DNA from: Stutzerimonas stutzeri
GTDB taxonomy: Bacteria > Pseudomonadota > Gammaproteobacteria > Pseudomonadales > Pseudomonadaceae
Reading direction: 5' to 3'
Assembly (NCBI GenBank): GCA_002387205.1
Contig: DGLA01000016.1
Span: 62,001 to 126,000, forward strand
Length of the DNA stretch: 64,000 nt
The translations under genes were made by a program, and so were the position numbers. Positions 1 to 7,869 of the stretch are shown in pieces; the stretch's first letter is position 1; every line of letters starts with the position of its first letter. The notes under the pieces are model-generated. The model did not search any database, had not been told where the DNA came from, and worked only from the letters and a program-made list of their open reading frames with translations.

Positions 1-269
1 GCGGGCTGCAACTGACGCGGACAACCAAACCCGGCCTGCACAGCTTCAGCCTGTCGATGAAGCCGATGGAGCTGAGTGTGCTGCATGACGTGGCAGGGGA
101 AGGCATCGCATTGATCGATGCGGCCGAGGTAGATGCCGCTTCGCTGAGCGCCCCGCGAACGCAGTACGACACCTATCGTTTCTTCTACAAGTTTCCCTCC
201 CTGCCGGTGATTTGCGTCGGCTTCCTCGAGCGTCTCCAGATGATGATCAAAAGCGCTCGGTCCAGCTGA
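1..269 (+). CDS. C-terminal end of an unrecognised protein (5' truncated by the window)
   Basis: An open frame enters from the left edge (first full codon at position 3) and stops with TGA at 267-269, giving the last 88 residues. The tail is soluble-looking, with an aromatic stretch (YRFFYKFPSLP) and a basic C-terminus. I do not recognise the family. It lies just ahead of gmd on the same strand, so a polysaccharide-related enzyme, such as a glycosyltransferase, methyltransferase or the end of an export ATPase, is a guess from position only. Confidence 0.6.
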   Translation, partial: GLQLTRTTKPGLHSFSLSMKPMELSVLHDVAGEGIALIDAAEVDAASLSAPRTQYDTYRFFYKFPSLPVICVGFLERLQMMIKSARSS

Positions 270-317
270 GAGTTCAATTTGACCAACCCCTTCAACAGCC
301 TTGCACAGGTAAAGCAC

Positions 318-1442
318 ATGGAACGAAAAAAAGCGTTGATCACAGGTGTCACCGGGCAGGACGGCTCCTATCTGGCGGAATTGCTTCTGGAAAAGGGCTA
401 CGAAGTCCATGGCATCAAGCGTCGCGCCTCGCTGTTCAACACCCAGCGCGTTGACCATATCTACCAGGACAGCCATGTCGAGAACCAGAACTTCGTTCTG
501 CATTACGGCGACCTGACCGACTCGTCCAACCTGACCCGGATCATCCAGGAGGTACAGCCGGACGAGGTCTACAACCTCGGTGCGCAATCCCATGTTGCGG
601 TCAGCTTCGAGTCGCCCGAATACACCGCAGATGTGGATGGCATGGGCACCTTGCGCATCCTCGAGGCCATTCGGCTGCTGGGTCTGGAAAAGAAGACCCG
701 CTTCTACCAGGCCTCCACCTCAGAGCTGTATGGGCTGGTTCAGGAAGTCCCGCAAAAGGAAACCACACCCTTCTATCCACGCTCGCCTTATGCGGTGGCC
801 AAGCTCTACGCCTACTGGATCACGGTCAACTACCGCGAAGCCTACGGCATGTATGCCTGCAACGGGATTCTCTTCAACCACGAGTCGCCACGCCGCGGCG
901 AAACCTTCGTGACCCGCAAGATCACCCGTGGTCTGGCCAACATCGCGCAGGGCCTGGAGAGCTGTCTGCACATGGGCAATCTGGATGCGCTGCGCGATTG
1001 GGGGCACGCCAAGGACTATGTGCGCATGCAGTGGATGATGCTGCAGCAGGAACAGGCTGAAGACTTCGTCATCGCAACCGGGGTGCAGTACTCGGTACGC
1101 GAATTCATTCAATGGTCGGCTGCAGAGCTGGGCGTCCAGTTGCGCTTCGAGGGCAGCGGGGTGAGCGAACGTGCTGTCGTCGCCGGCATCGAAGGAGATA
1201 AGGCGCCAGCACTCAAGGTCGGTGACGTGATCGTTCGCATCGATCCGCGCTATTTCCGCCCGGCCGAAGTGGAAACCCTGCTTGGCGACCCGACCCGCGC
1301 CAAGGAGAAGCTTGGCTGGACTCCGGAGATCACCGTGCAGCAAATGTGCGCCGAGATGGTCCGCGAAGACCTCAAGGTCGCCCAGCGCCACGCCCTGCTC
1401 AAGGAGCATGGCTTCGACATTCCAGTGAGTGTGGAGAACTAG
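318..1442 (+). CDS. gmd: GDP-mannose 4,6-dehydratase
   Basis: This cytoplasmic enzyme converts GDP-D-mannose to GDP-4-keto-6-deoxy-D-mannose, the precursor of GDP-L-fucose and GDP-D-rhamnose. The 374-residue product is the usual family length. The Rossmann motif TGVTGQDGS is at residues 9-17, the active-site segment STSE at 133-136 and the YxxxK pair at Y158/K162. The extended-SDR fold continues to the C-terminus. A TTG at 279 would add 13 residues, but ATG 318 gives the normal N-terminus MERKKALITG. The fcl gene starts 2 bp after the stop, so the two are co-transcribed and probably coupled. High confidence in function. Confidence 0.96.
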   Translation: MERKKALITGVTGQDGSYLAELLLEKGYEVHGIKRRASLFNTQRVDHIYQDSHVENQNFVLHYGDLTDSSNLTRIIQEVQPDEVYNLGAQSHVAVSFESPEYTADVDGMGTLRILEAIRLLGLEKKTRFYQASTSELYGLVQEVPQKETTPFYPRSPYAVAKLYAYWITVNYREAYGMYACNGILFNHESPRRGETFVTRKITRGLANIAQGLESCLHMGNLDALRDWGHAKDYVRMQWMMLQQEQAEDFVIATGVQYSVREFIQWSAAELGVQLRFEGSGVSERAVVAGIEGDKAPALKVGDVIVRIDPRYFRPAEVETLLGDPTRAKEKLGWTPEITVQQMCAEMVREDLKVAQRHALLKEHGFDIPVSVEN

Positions 1443-1444
1443 AC

Positions 1445-2413
1445 ATGAATCGTGACGCACATATCTTCGTTGCGGGACATCGCGGCATGGTGGGCTCGGC
1501 AATTGTCCGCCGCCTGCAGGCGCTGGGTTATACCAACCTCGTCACCCGTGGTCGTGAAGAGCTCGATCTGGTGGATCAGGCTGCGGTAAATGCCTTCTTC
1601 GCCGAGAACAGGATCGATCAGGTGTACATGGCGTCGGCCAAGGTTGGCGGCATCCACGCCAACAACACCTATCCGGCGGAGTTCATCTACCAGAACCTGA
1701 TGGTTGAGGCCAACATCATCCACGCGGCGCACTGCAACGACGTCAACAAGTTGCTGTTCCTCGGCTCGTCCTGCATCTATCCGAAGTTTGCCGAGCAGCC
1801 GATGAAGGAAGAGGCATTGGTGACCGGCGTGCTCGAGCCCACCAACGAGCCGTATGCCGTTGCCAAGATCGCGGGCATCAAGCTGTGTGAGAGCTATAAC
1901 CGCCAGTACGGCCGCGACTATCGCAGCGTGATGCCGACCAACCTGTATGGCCCTAACGACAATTTCCATCCGGAAAACAGTCATGTGGTGCCGGCCTTGT
2001 TGAAGCGCTTCCACGAAGCAACCCAGCGCGGCGACAACGAAGTGGTGATCTGGGGTAGCGGCAAACCGCAGCGCGAGTTTCTGCATGTGGATGACATGGC
2101 AGCTGCGTGCGTCCATGTAATGGAACTGGACGACGAAACCTACCAGGCCCATACCCAGCCCATGCTTTCACACATCAACGTTGGCACCGGGGTCGACTGC
2201 AGCATCCGCGAATTGGCCGAGACTATCGCGCGGGTCACCGAGTACCAGGGGCAGCTGACTTTCGATAGCAGCAAGCCGGACGGTACGCCGCGCAAGCTGA
2301 TGGATGTATCCCGACTGAAGGCGCTCGGCTGGCAATCGAGCATCAGCCTTGAAGATGGCTTGCGCGATGCCTATCGCTGGTTCGTCGAGAACCAGCACCA
2401 GGCTCGTCACTAG
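1445..2413 (+). CDS. fcl: GDP-L-fucose synthase (epimerase/reductase)
   Basis: This enzyme epimerises and reduces the gmd product with NADPH to give GDP-L-fucose. The 322-residue protein has the nucleotide motif GHRGMVGSA at 11-19, GSSCIYP at 107-113 and the YxxxK pair at Y137/K141. C110 and H180 match the Cys and His known to serve as acid/base residues in bacterial GDP-fucose synthases. These features separate it from Rmd, the reductase that makes GDP-rhamnose, so the sugar made here is expected to be fucose. It follows gmd after 2 bp. The frame is open further upstream, but ATG 1445 is the natural start. Confidence 0.95.
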   Translation: MNRDAHIFVAGHRGMVGSAIVRRLQALGYTNLVTRGREELDLVDQAAVNAFFAENRIDQVYMASAKVGGIHANNTYPAEFIYQNLMVEANIIHAAHCNDVNKLLFLGSSCIYPKFAEQPMKEEALVTGVLEPTNEPYAVAKIAGIKLCESYNRQYGRDYRSVMPTNLYGPNDNFHPENSHVVPALLKRFHEATQRGDNEVVIWGSGKPQREFLHVDDMAAACVHVMELDDETYQAHTQPMLSHINVGTGVDCSIRELAETIARVTEYQGQLTFDSSKPDGTPRKLMDVSRLKALGWQSSISLEDGLRDAYRWFVENQHQARH

Positions 2414-2423
2414 CCTGTGATGA

Positions 2424-2446
2424 CGGCGCGCCCAGGGTGCGCGCCG
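2424..2446. other. GC-rich stem-loop after fcl
   Basis: CGGCGCGC at 2424-2431 pairs with GCGCGCCG at 2439-2446 around a 7-nt loop. No T-run follows, so it is not a classical terminator. It may stabilise the 3' end of the gmd-fcl mRNA or cause pausing. The remaining gap to the next gene shows no other clear element. Confidence 0.45.
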
Positions 2447-2678
2447 GTGCCGCTTCACTCCGCCGGGATGCAATCAGGCATGCCGGCCAGGTCTTGGGGA
2501 CGAGCGGCGCAAACGCCAGTAGCCGTCCGTTGAGTTGAGCAGCAACGGACCTTTTCATGATCGCTGTGGTCCATCCATGGCACATATTTCCAGAGCGGGT
2601 GCATAGCCCGTCTCGGTCGACCAGCCATAGCGGTCTGGTTCTGTGTTTCGCCACGTCAATTGGAATTGGGGATAGCGC

Positions 2679-3953
2679 TTGTTAAGGAAAGTTCTGGCGT
2701 ACAAGAATCTGCTGTTCATCCTGTTGTTGCTGAACTCCGCCTGCTTCTTCCTTACGGATGACAAGAAGGCCGGGATTCCGTACTTCCGGGAGCTGTTCCT
2801 GTTGATCGTGATAGGTGCAACCGCCTGCCTGTTCGTCACCTGGAAATGGGTGTACCAATCGAAGACCAGCCTCTGGATCCTGTTCATGGGGGTGCTGTTG
2901 CCGCTGCTGTCGGCGACGCTGGCCTATCTCAATTTCGGACAGCCCATGCCTTATGGCCTGCTGGAAGAGCGGCGATTCTTCGAGTACCTGGTTTTTTTTC
3001 CGACCCTGTTCCTGCTGGTGATGGCCGCGCCGACACAGGAGGAGCTGGGCAGATATGTACTCTATGTTGCCCTGATCTGCGCCACCGTTGGTTTCAGCTA
3101 CTACCTGGGCATCATCCCGACGAATACGGTTGCGTCCTTTACGGTCGACGACTGGTCGCAGGTTGAAAACATCCTGCGACCCAACCGTTTCCGCATCGGT
3201 TCGGCGTTCGTCAGCATCTCCGCATTCATGCTGATGTACAACATGAGGGAGCGTGTCACCACCGGGCAGTTGCTCATACTGCTGTATTTTGCCGCCTATC
3301 TCTGGCTGGTCATGCAGACCAGACAGACAATGCTGGTCTGGGCGCTTGCGGGGCTGTGGATCTTCCGCAAGCGTATCGATTCGCTGATGAAAATGAGCGT
3401 GCTGGCTATCGCTGTGCTGGCGGTTTCGTATTTTCTCGTTCCAGAGTTTTATGTCGCCCAGTATGAGCGCTTCCATGTCCTGTTGTTCGAGGCGACTACC
3501 GGCCCTGGCGTCCGGGACGTGACCATCGCAACGATTGTGGATGCTATTCGCGAGAATAACTTCATAGGCATGGGGGCCCTGTCGCTGCAATGGAAGGGTG
3601 GATTCTCCACTCTCTACAACTCCCACTTTTATCTTTCGGATGTTGGCGTCTTTGGAGTTTATTACCGTTTTGGCTTCCTTGCGTTGGTCGTGTTAGCCAT
3701 GTACTACGGTGGATATCTCTGGATCATGCGCCAATGTCACGACAAGGGCAGCCTGCTTTCTGCAGTACAGGTAACCTTCGTATTTGGCATGCTGAACTTT
3801 GTGCTTTCCAACGGCCTGACCTTTTCGGGCGATCTATACGGAATGTCCGCAGCGTTCTTTATCTATTACGCCAAACAGCAAGTGGCTGATTCTTTTTATT
3901 CGACGAACTTGGGGCAGGTAAATTATGGTCAGTTTCAGTATCGTAACTATTAA
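2679..3953 (+). CDS. O-antigen polymerase/ligase-like membrane protein (Wzy type)
   Basis: This 424-residue protein is almost wholly made of hydrophobic helices (about ten or more), starting at residue 10. It has a longer polar stretch around residues 260-310, as in Wzy polymerases and O-antigen ligases (WaaL/PF04932). Sequence conservation in this class is poor, so the call rests on topology, length and position between sugar-nucleotide and glycosyltransferase genes. The likely role is polymerising lipid-linked repeat units in the inner membrane. Translation starts at TTG 2679, with GGGG at 2667-2670 as the ribosome-binding site. The 3' end overlaps the next gene by 29 bp, implying coupling. 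Confidence 0.7.
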   Translation: MLRKVLAYKNLLFILLLLNSACFFLTDDKKAGIPYFRELFLLIVIGATACLFVTWKWVYQSKTSLWILFMGVLLPLLSATLAYLNFGQPMPYGLLEERRFFEYLVFFPTLFLLVMAAPTQEELGRYVLYVALICATVGFSYYLGIIPTNTVASFTVDDWSQVENILRPNRFRIGSAFVSISAFMLMYNMRERVTTGQLLILLYFAAYLWLVMQTRQTMLVWALAGLWIFRKRIDSLMKMSVLAIAVLAVSYFLVPEFYVAQYERFHVLLFEATTGPGVRDVTIATIVDAIRENNFIGMGALSLQWKGGFSTLYNSHFYLSDVGVFGVYYRFGFLALVVLAMYYGGYLWIMRQCHDKGSLLSAVQVTFVFGMLNFVLSNGLTFSGDLYGMSAAFFIYYAKQQVADSFYSTNLGQVNYGQFQYRNY

Positions 3954-4689
3954 CTGGAATAACCTGGACGGCCTTAAGGAAACCTATCGGAGCCTGGTTG
4001 GCCAGACTTATCGGAACTTTCGCTGGATTGTCATTGACGGTGCGTCGAAGGATGGCAGCGGAGAGTGGCTTCGTGACCTGGACGACGCGCAGGCGGAGAT
4101 AACCATCGAGCCCGACAAAGGTATATATGACGCCATGAACAAGGGGCGTCTGCGGGCAGTCGAAACGCCGGGCTACACCTTGTTTCTTAACAGCGGGGAT
4201 TCCCTGGCTGGGCCGGAAGTGCTCTCGAGGATCAACGAGGAACTGTCCCGCGCTGAAACTGCGCCGGCATTCATTTACGGCAACTTCTATCGCAAGAATG
4301 CAGAAGGTGCGTTGGAGCCAGTGAGCGCCAGACCGATCGAGCGCGCGCCCCTTGGCTTGCCGGCGAGCCATCAGACGATGTATTTCGAGAACCAGCGGTT
4401 GCGTAACTACTCGTTTCGGCTCGATTACAAGTTGTCCGCGGACTACTGTCTGTTACTTGAATTTCTGCAAGGGCTCGATCTTCAGCGCGATGTCATGCAG
4501 TTGTCTTTCCCTCTGTGCATATTCGATACCACGGGCGTATCGCACAAACGCCGCTTTGAGGCGATACGCGAGGACATGGATATCCGAAAGCGGTTTCTCA
4601 ATTACTCAGCGCCCAATGCGTTCGCGCTGTATGTACTGCACTACCTGCACACGCATGGCAAGTTGTTGCGCTCGGCATTGGGGCGCTAG
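3925..4689 (+). CDS. Family 2 glycosyltransferase (WcaA/WcaE-like)
   Basis: This is a 254-residue GT-A fold enzyme that transfers a sugar from a nucleotide donor to a growing lipid-linked repeat unit on the cytoplasmic face. It opens with SIVTINWNN (5-13), a typical GT2 first strand. DGASKDGS at 38-45 follows, then DKGIYDAMNKG at 64-74, a hallmark of capsule and colanic-type GT2 enzymes. NSGD at 89-92 is the DxD-like metal-binding site. There is no membrane segment. The start ATG lies inside the end of the Wzy-like gene. Donor and acceptor cannot be read from sequence; fucose is possible given gmd-fcl. Confidence 0.85.
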   Translation: MVSFSIVTINWNNLDGLKETYRSLVGQTYRNFRWIVIDGASKDGSGEWLRDLDDAQAEITIEPDKGIYDAMNKGRLRAVETPGYTLFLNSGDSLAGPEVLSRINEELSRAETAPAFIYGNFYRKNAEGALEPVSARPIERAPLGLPASHQTMYFENQRLRNYSFRLDYKLSADYCLLLEFLQGLDLQRDVMQLSFPLCIFDTTGVSHKRRFEAIREDMDIRKRFLNYSAPNAFALYVLHYLHTHGKLLRSALGR

Positions 4690-4754
4690 TAGGCAGGTAG
4701 TATCTCCCTTCAGGTTGGATCCACATAAAAGAACAGGGCGCAGGAGCGTGTTCA

Positions 4755-5732
4755 ATGAATTACCGAAGCCTTAGCCACCTCTCCCAACTGAGCACCGAGT
4801 GCGCTGGAAAGATTCCGAACGATATAGACCTGGTTGTGGGTATACCGCGTAGCGGGATGCTGGTGGCGAGCATCATTGCTCTGAAACAGAACCTGCCGTT
4901 GACGGACCTCTACTCATTCTTGCGCAACGATGATCTTAAGAAAGGCACCACACGCACCTACAAGCATGCCGAGCTGGTTAAACCGCAGGATGCGAAGAAA
5001 ATCCTATTGGTCGACGATAGCATTTCTTCGGCCAAGTCCATGTTTGCCGCCGTGGAGCAGGTAAAGGCCATTTATGCCAGGGATGTAGTGACCATGGCGG
5101 TATTTGCCGAACGCCATAATCAGCATCTGGTTGATATGCATCTGGAACTGGTGGAGCAGCCGCGGGTGTTCGAATGGAACATCATGCATCATGAGTTTCT
5201 GAAGCACGCCTGCCTGGATATCGATGGTGTGCTTTGCGTGGATCCGGACGTAATGCAAAACGACGACGGTCCCAAATATCGAGATTTTCTGGCATGCACA
5301 CGTCCGTTGTTCATCCCTTCGGTCAAGGTCGCCCATCTCGTCACAAGCCGTCTGGAAAAATACCGCGCCGAAACCGAGGAATGGCTACAGCGCAACGGTG
5401 TGGATTACGGTGTTTTGCATATGCTGGACCTTCCCACCGCGGAAGAGCGGCGCCGATTGAGCATCCACGCGAAATTCAAGGCTGAGGTTTACGCCAAGCA
5501 TCCACTCACGCGCTTGTTTGTCGAGAGTGAGGAGAAACAGGCGCATGAAATCATGAAGCTCAGCGGCAAGCCCGTTTATTGCATCGAGACAAACGAGATG
5601 TATGTGCCTGGCCAGGTTTATAACCTCAAAGCCAGCACGGTCAGAAAGGGGCATCGATTGAAGGCACGGCTGGTTGGCAAGGTGAAGTCCCTGCTGGCCA
5701 AGTTGTCACCCGCATCGCCAGAAAAGGTTTGA
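4755..5732 (+). CDS. Phosphoribosyltransferase-HAD fusion protein
   Basis: This 325-residue soluble protein appears to join two enzyme domains. The N-terminal part (about 1-140) looks like a type I phosphoribosyltransferase, with GIPRSG at 29-34 and the PRPP-loop pattern ILLVDDSISSAKS at 83-95. The C-terminal part (about 150-300) starts with LDIDGVLC, giving a HAD-type DxD pair at D155/D157. A later segment, LFVESEEKQA, is a plausible HAD acidic motif. It is the last plus-strand gene of the first sugar block, 65 bp after the GT2 gene. Neither substrate is known. A role in making or recycling a nucleotide-activated or ribosyl-phosphate substituent of the polysaccharide is inference. Confidence 0.75.
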   Translation: MNYRSLSHLSQLSTECAGKIPNDIDLVVGIPRSGMLVASIIALKQNLPLTDLYSFLRNDDLKKGTTRTYKHAELVKPQDAKKILLVDDSISSAKSMFAAVEQVKAIYARDVVTMAVFAERHNQHLVDMHLELVEQPRVFEWNIMHHEFLKHACLDIDGVLCVDPDVMQNDDGPKYRDFLACTRPLFIPSVKVAHLVTSRLEKYRAETEEWLQRNGVDYGVLHMLDLPTAEERRRLSIHAKFKAEVYAKHPLTRLFVESEEKQAHEIMKLSGKPVYCIETNEMYVPGQVYNLKASTVRKGHRLKARLVGKVKSLLAKLSPASPEKV

Positions 5733-5736
5733 TGGA

Positions 5737-5763
5737 TTGGCATCGGCAGCAAGTCGATGCCAA
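5737..5763. terminator. Stem-loop between converging genes
   Basis: TTGGCATCG at 5737-5745 pairs perfectly with CGATGCCAA at 5755-5763 around a 9-nt loop. It lies between the stop codons of two converging genes, which suggests a shared transcription end. No strong T-run flanks it, so termination strength is uncertain. Confidence 0.45.
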
Positions 5764-5780
5764 CTGTAACTAGCAGATGT

Positions 5781-6833
5781 TCAAGGTGTCGGCCCGATAC
5801 GGCTGCAGTCGCCTTGACCGATGTATTTGCTGAGTATTTCCCACTGGGGTCGGTGGCTGCCGTCCTTGTGGGGTTCTATGGATAGTTTGTAGTTACCCCA
5901 GGCTGATCCCGCTGCCCAATAGGTTATCGGGATACAGTTTTCCTGAAGGTACGCCAGCATGTGATCCATCGCCTCCAGTAGGCGGGGCTCGTCCGCGGGT
6001 ATACCAAACTCGCCAATATGGCCTTGTTTTCCGTTTCGTTTCAGCCATTCAACAAAGGGTTTGATGCGTTCGACGCCACGCATCGTATCGAAATCCTTGT
6101 CAAGCGGATCTTTGTACTGTCCGCTGCTGTCCTTGTCGAGATACACATGGGCAGAGAAGATCAACTTATCGGAGGGATCTTTCAATTGCAGCAATGGATC
6201 GTTGTATTTAGGCCAACGATATGAGCTTGACCATGACTTTCCCTCGATTAGCAGGGGGCGTTCGCGATCATGCTTTCTGATGGCATCGATGCCCGCCTGT
6301 GCAGCAGCCGGCCAGTAGTCATTCGCAGCACCATGTGGCTCGTTCATGATGTCGTAGGCGTAAAGTCCTTCATGGTCTTTCCAGCGCTTGGCTACACGCT
6401 CCAGAAAGTCCTGATAAGCCGCTATGGGGACCGCATCAGTTCCTATTACTTGCTTGCGATACCGCGCGTAGTTATGGATGTCGAGAATCACGCCCATGTC
6501 GTTATCGGCGGCCTGCTGCAGGGTATTTTCGATCAGCTGTGCATAGTCTTTGTCGAGCTCACCGTTCAGTTCGCTTTGCAGGCGTTCCCAGAGAATTGGA
6601 AACCGAATGGTCCGAATTCCTTCTTTCTTCCACTTTTCCAGGTAGTTGGGGGCAGGGAAGAAATAATTTGTATTGTATTTGCCGGGTATGTGACCGCTGG
6701 CAAAGCCGGCTCCGCCGATGTTCAGCCCGATCAGATCGATATTTTCTGCCCCGCTTGCGGCACTACCGAGTGAAAGCAGGAGTCCGAGGAGCATTCCTTT
6801 TGACCGAATCGAGCCATTACGTGTCGCTGTCAT
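5781..6833 (-). CDS. Secreted GH5-family glycoside hydrolase (cellulase-like)
   Basis: This is a 350-residue exported glycosidase. A basic N-terminus and hydrophobic core (residues 14-28, ending near SGA) form a signal peptide. The (beta/alpha)8 GH5 domain fills the rest. Visible catalytic markers are DIHNY at 118-122, the acid/base NEP at 164-166 (E165), H229, and the nucleophile in GEFG at 274-277 (E275). It acts in the periplasm or outside on beta-linked glycan; the exact bond is unknown. It faces the sugar cluster convergently and is a paralogue of the GH5 at 10.7 kb, which shares the GxxxxPGxYN opening, VERxKPxVEWLK and the CIPxTYWAAG segment. Such enzymes often trim or release the polysaccharide made next to them. 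Confidence 0.9.
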   Translation of the reverse strand: MTATRNGSIRSKGMLLGLLLSLGSAASGAENIDLIGLNIGGAGFASGHIPGKYNTNYFFPAPNYLEKWKKEGIRTIRFPILWERLQSELNGELDKDYAQLIENTLQQAADNDMGVILDIHNYARYRKQVIGTDAVPIAAYQDFLERVAKRWKDHEGLYAYDIMNEPHGAANDYWPAAAQAGIDAIRKHDRERPLLIEGKSWSSSYRWPKYNDPLLQLKDPSDKLIFSAHVYLDKDSSGQYKDPLDKDFDTMRGVERIKPFVEWLKRNGKQGHIGEFGIPADEPRLLEAMDHMLAYLQENCIPITYWAAGSAWGNYKLSIEPHKDGSHRPQWEILSKYIGQGDCSRIGPTP

Positions 6834-7017
6834 TTCAGATCCCGTTTTACCCGTTGGAGAGAAGTGCCATCACCGCACTGCTTCGTTTGTCCGAAAGCGG
6901 CACGCATTGTTCCCTGCGCCTGGGCGAATCTGTAGTGGCACGATTTTGCGGCGTCAGACTGATGCGGCTGGCAGCACCGCCGCTAAAAATTTTGATATGC
7001 AGACAGAGAAGCTTTAT

Positions 7018-7809
7018 ATGAAAAACCCGCTCGCCAGAAGAATGGATCCCCTCATAGGGAAGCTGGAGCTACTGGATGAGGCTGATACCGGTGCTTTTAT
7101 GTCCGAGCTTCATGGACGCGAGTCTCCGACAATTCTTGGTTTCCTCAACCAGCACGGGTACAACATTGCCCAACGTAATCCGACGATCCTCAAAAGCTTC
7201 ATGCAGGTGAATTATCTGCTGCGTGACGGGATTGGCATCAAGGTGGCCTGTCTGTTCAACGGCGTGGATCCGAAGGCCAATCTGAACGGGTCTGACTTCA
7301 TTCCGGACCTCATCGAAGAGCTGGTTGCCAAGTCGGAGGAACGCTACGAGCTGTTTGCCATGGGCACGCGCGAGCCGTGGCTTAGCGACGGCGCCAGAAC
7401 GCTTTTCGGCGGCCGGACCTTCCACGCGATCGATGGCTTCAGGCGTGAAGAGGAGTATCTGGAGTTCTATCAGAAGCACCACGTACCGGGGCGTTTCCCG
7501 ATCATCGTCATGGCGATGGGTATGCCCAAGCAGGAACAGGTGGCGCTTTATCTGCAACAAGCGATGGACTGCCGCGGCTTGCTGATTTGCGGAGGGGCCA
7601 TCCTGGACTTCTCTGCGCAGCGCTTCCCACGTGCCCCGTTGTTCTTTCGCAGGTTCGGGCTGGAGTGGGCGTTTCGCATGCTCATCGAGCCACGCCGCTT
7701 GTTCAAGCGCTACGCGGTAGGGATACCAGTGTTCTTTTATTACCTGCTACGCAACGCGTTCTCGGGGACGCGCCGCATGGGTGGCTGGAGCGAACTCAAG
7801 CGAGAGTAG
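7018..7809 (+). CDS. WecG/TagA/CpsF-family glycosyltransferase (GT26)
   Basis: This 263-residue enzyme belongs to the family that adds N-acetylmannosamine(uronate) or related sugars to a lipid-linked first sugar. Family marks include NxHxYN-like NQHGYNI at 44-50, DGIGI at 70-74, GSDFIPDL at 91-98 and MGMPKQE in the C-terminal half. The C-terminus is basic and hydrophobic, consistent with peripheral membrane binding. ATG 7018 is chosen because AGAGAAG lies 8 nt upstream; ATG 6997, seven codons earlier, has no such site. It stands alone on the plus strand between minus-strand genes. Its substrate is unknown, but an early step in repeat-unit assembly is expected. Confidence 0.88.
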   Translation: MKNPLARRMDPLIGKLELLDEADTGAFMSELHGRESPTILGFLNQHGYNIAQRNPTILKSFMQVNYLLRDGIGIKVACLFNGVDPKANLNGSDFIPDLIEELVAKSEERYELFAMGTREPWLSDGARTLFGGRTFHAIDGFRREEEYLEFYQKHHVPGRFPIIVMAMGMPKQEQVALYLQQAMDCRGLLICGGAILDFSAQRFPRAPLFFRRFGLEWAFRMLIEPRRLFKRYAVGIPVFFYYLLRNAFSGTRRMGGWSELKRE

Positions 7810-7869
7810 CCGTGAGTAACCATGCGGGTATGGCGCGCCGGGACTGAAGCATCGATGCCTACGCAGCGG

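Noticed and set aside
720..1502. Long open frame antisense to gmd
   Set aside because: It mirrors the gmd codons, has no ribosome-binding site and its translation resembles no family; high-GC genes often give such frames.
2682..3626. 314-codon frame antisense to the Wzy-like gene
   Set aside because: The product is rich in Gln/His/Arg and lacks any domain, the reverse complement of a hydrophobic gene.
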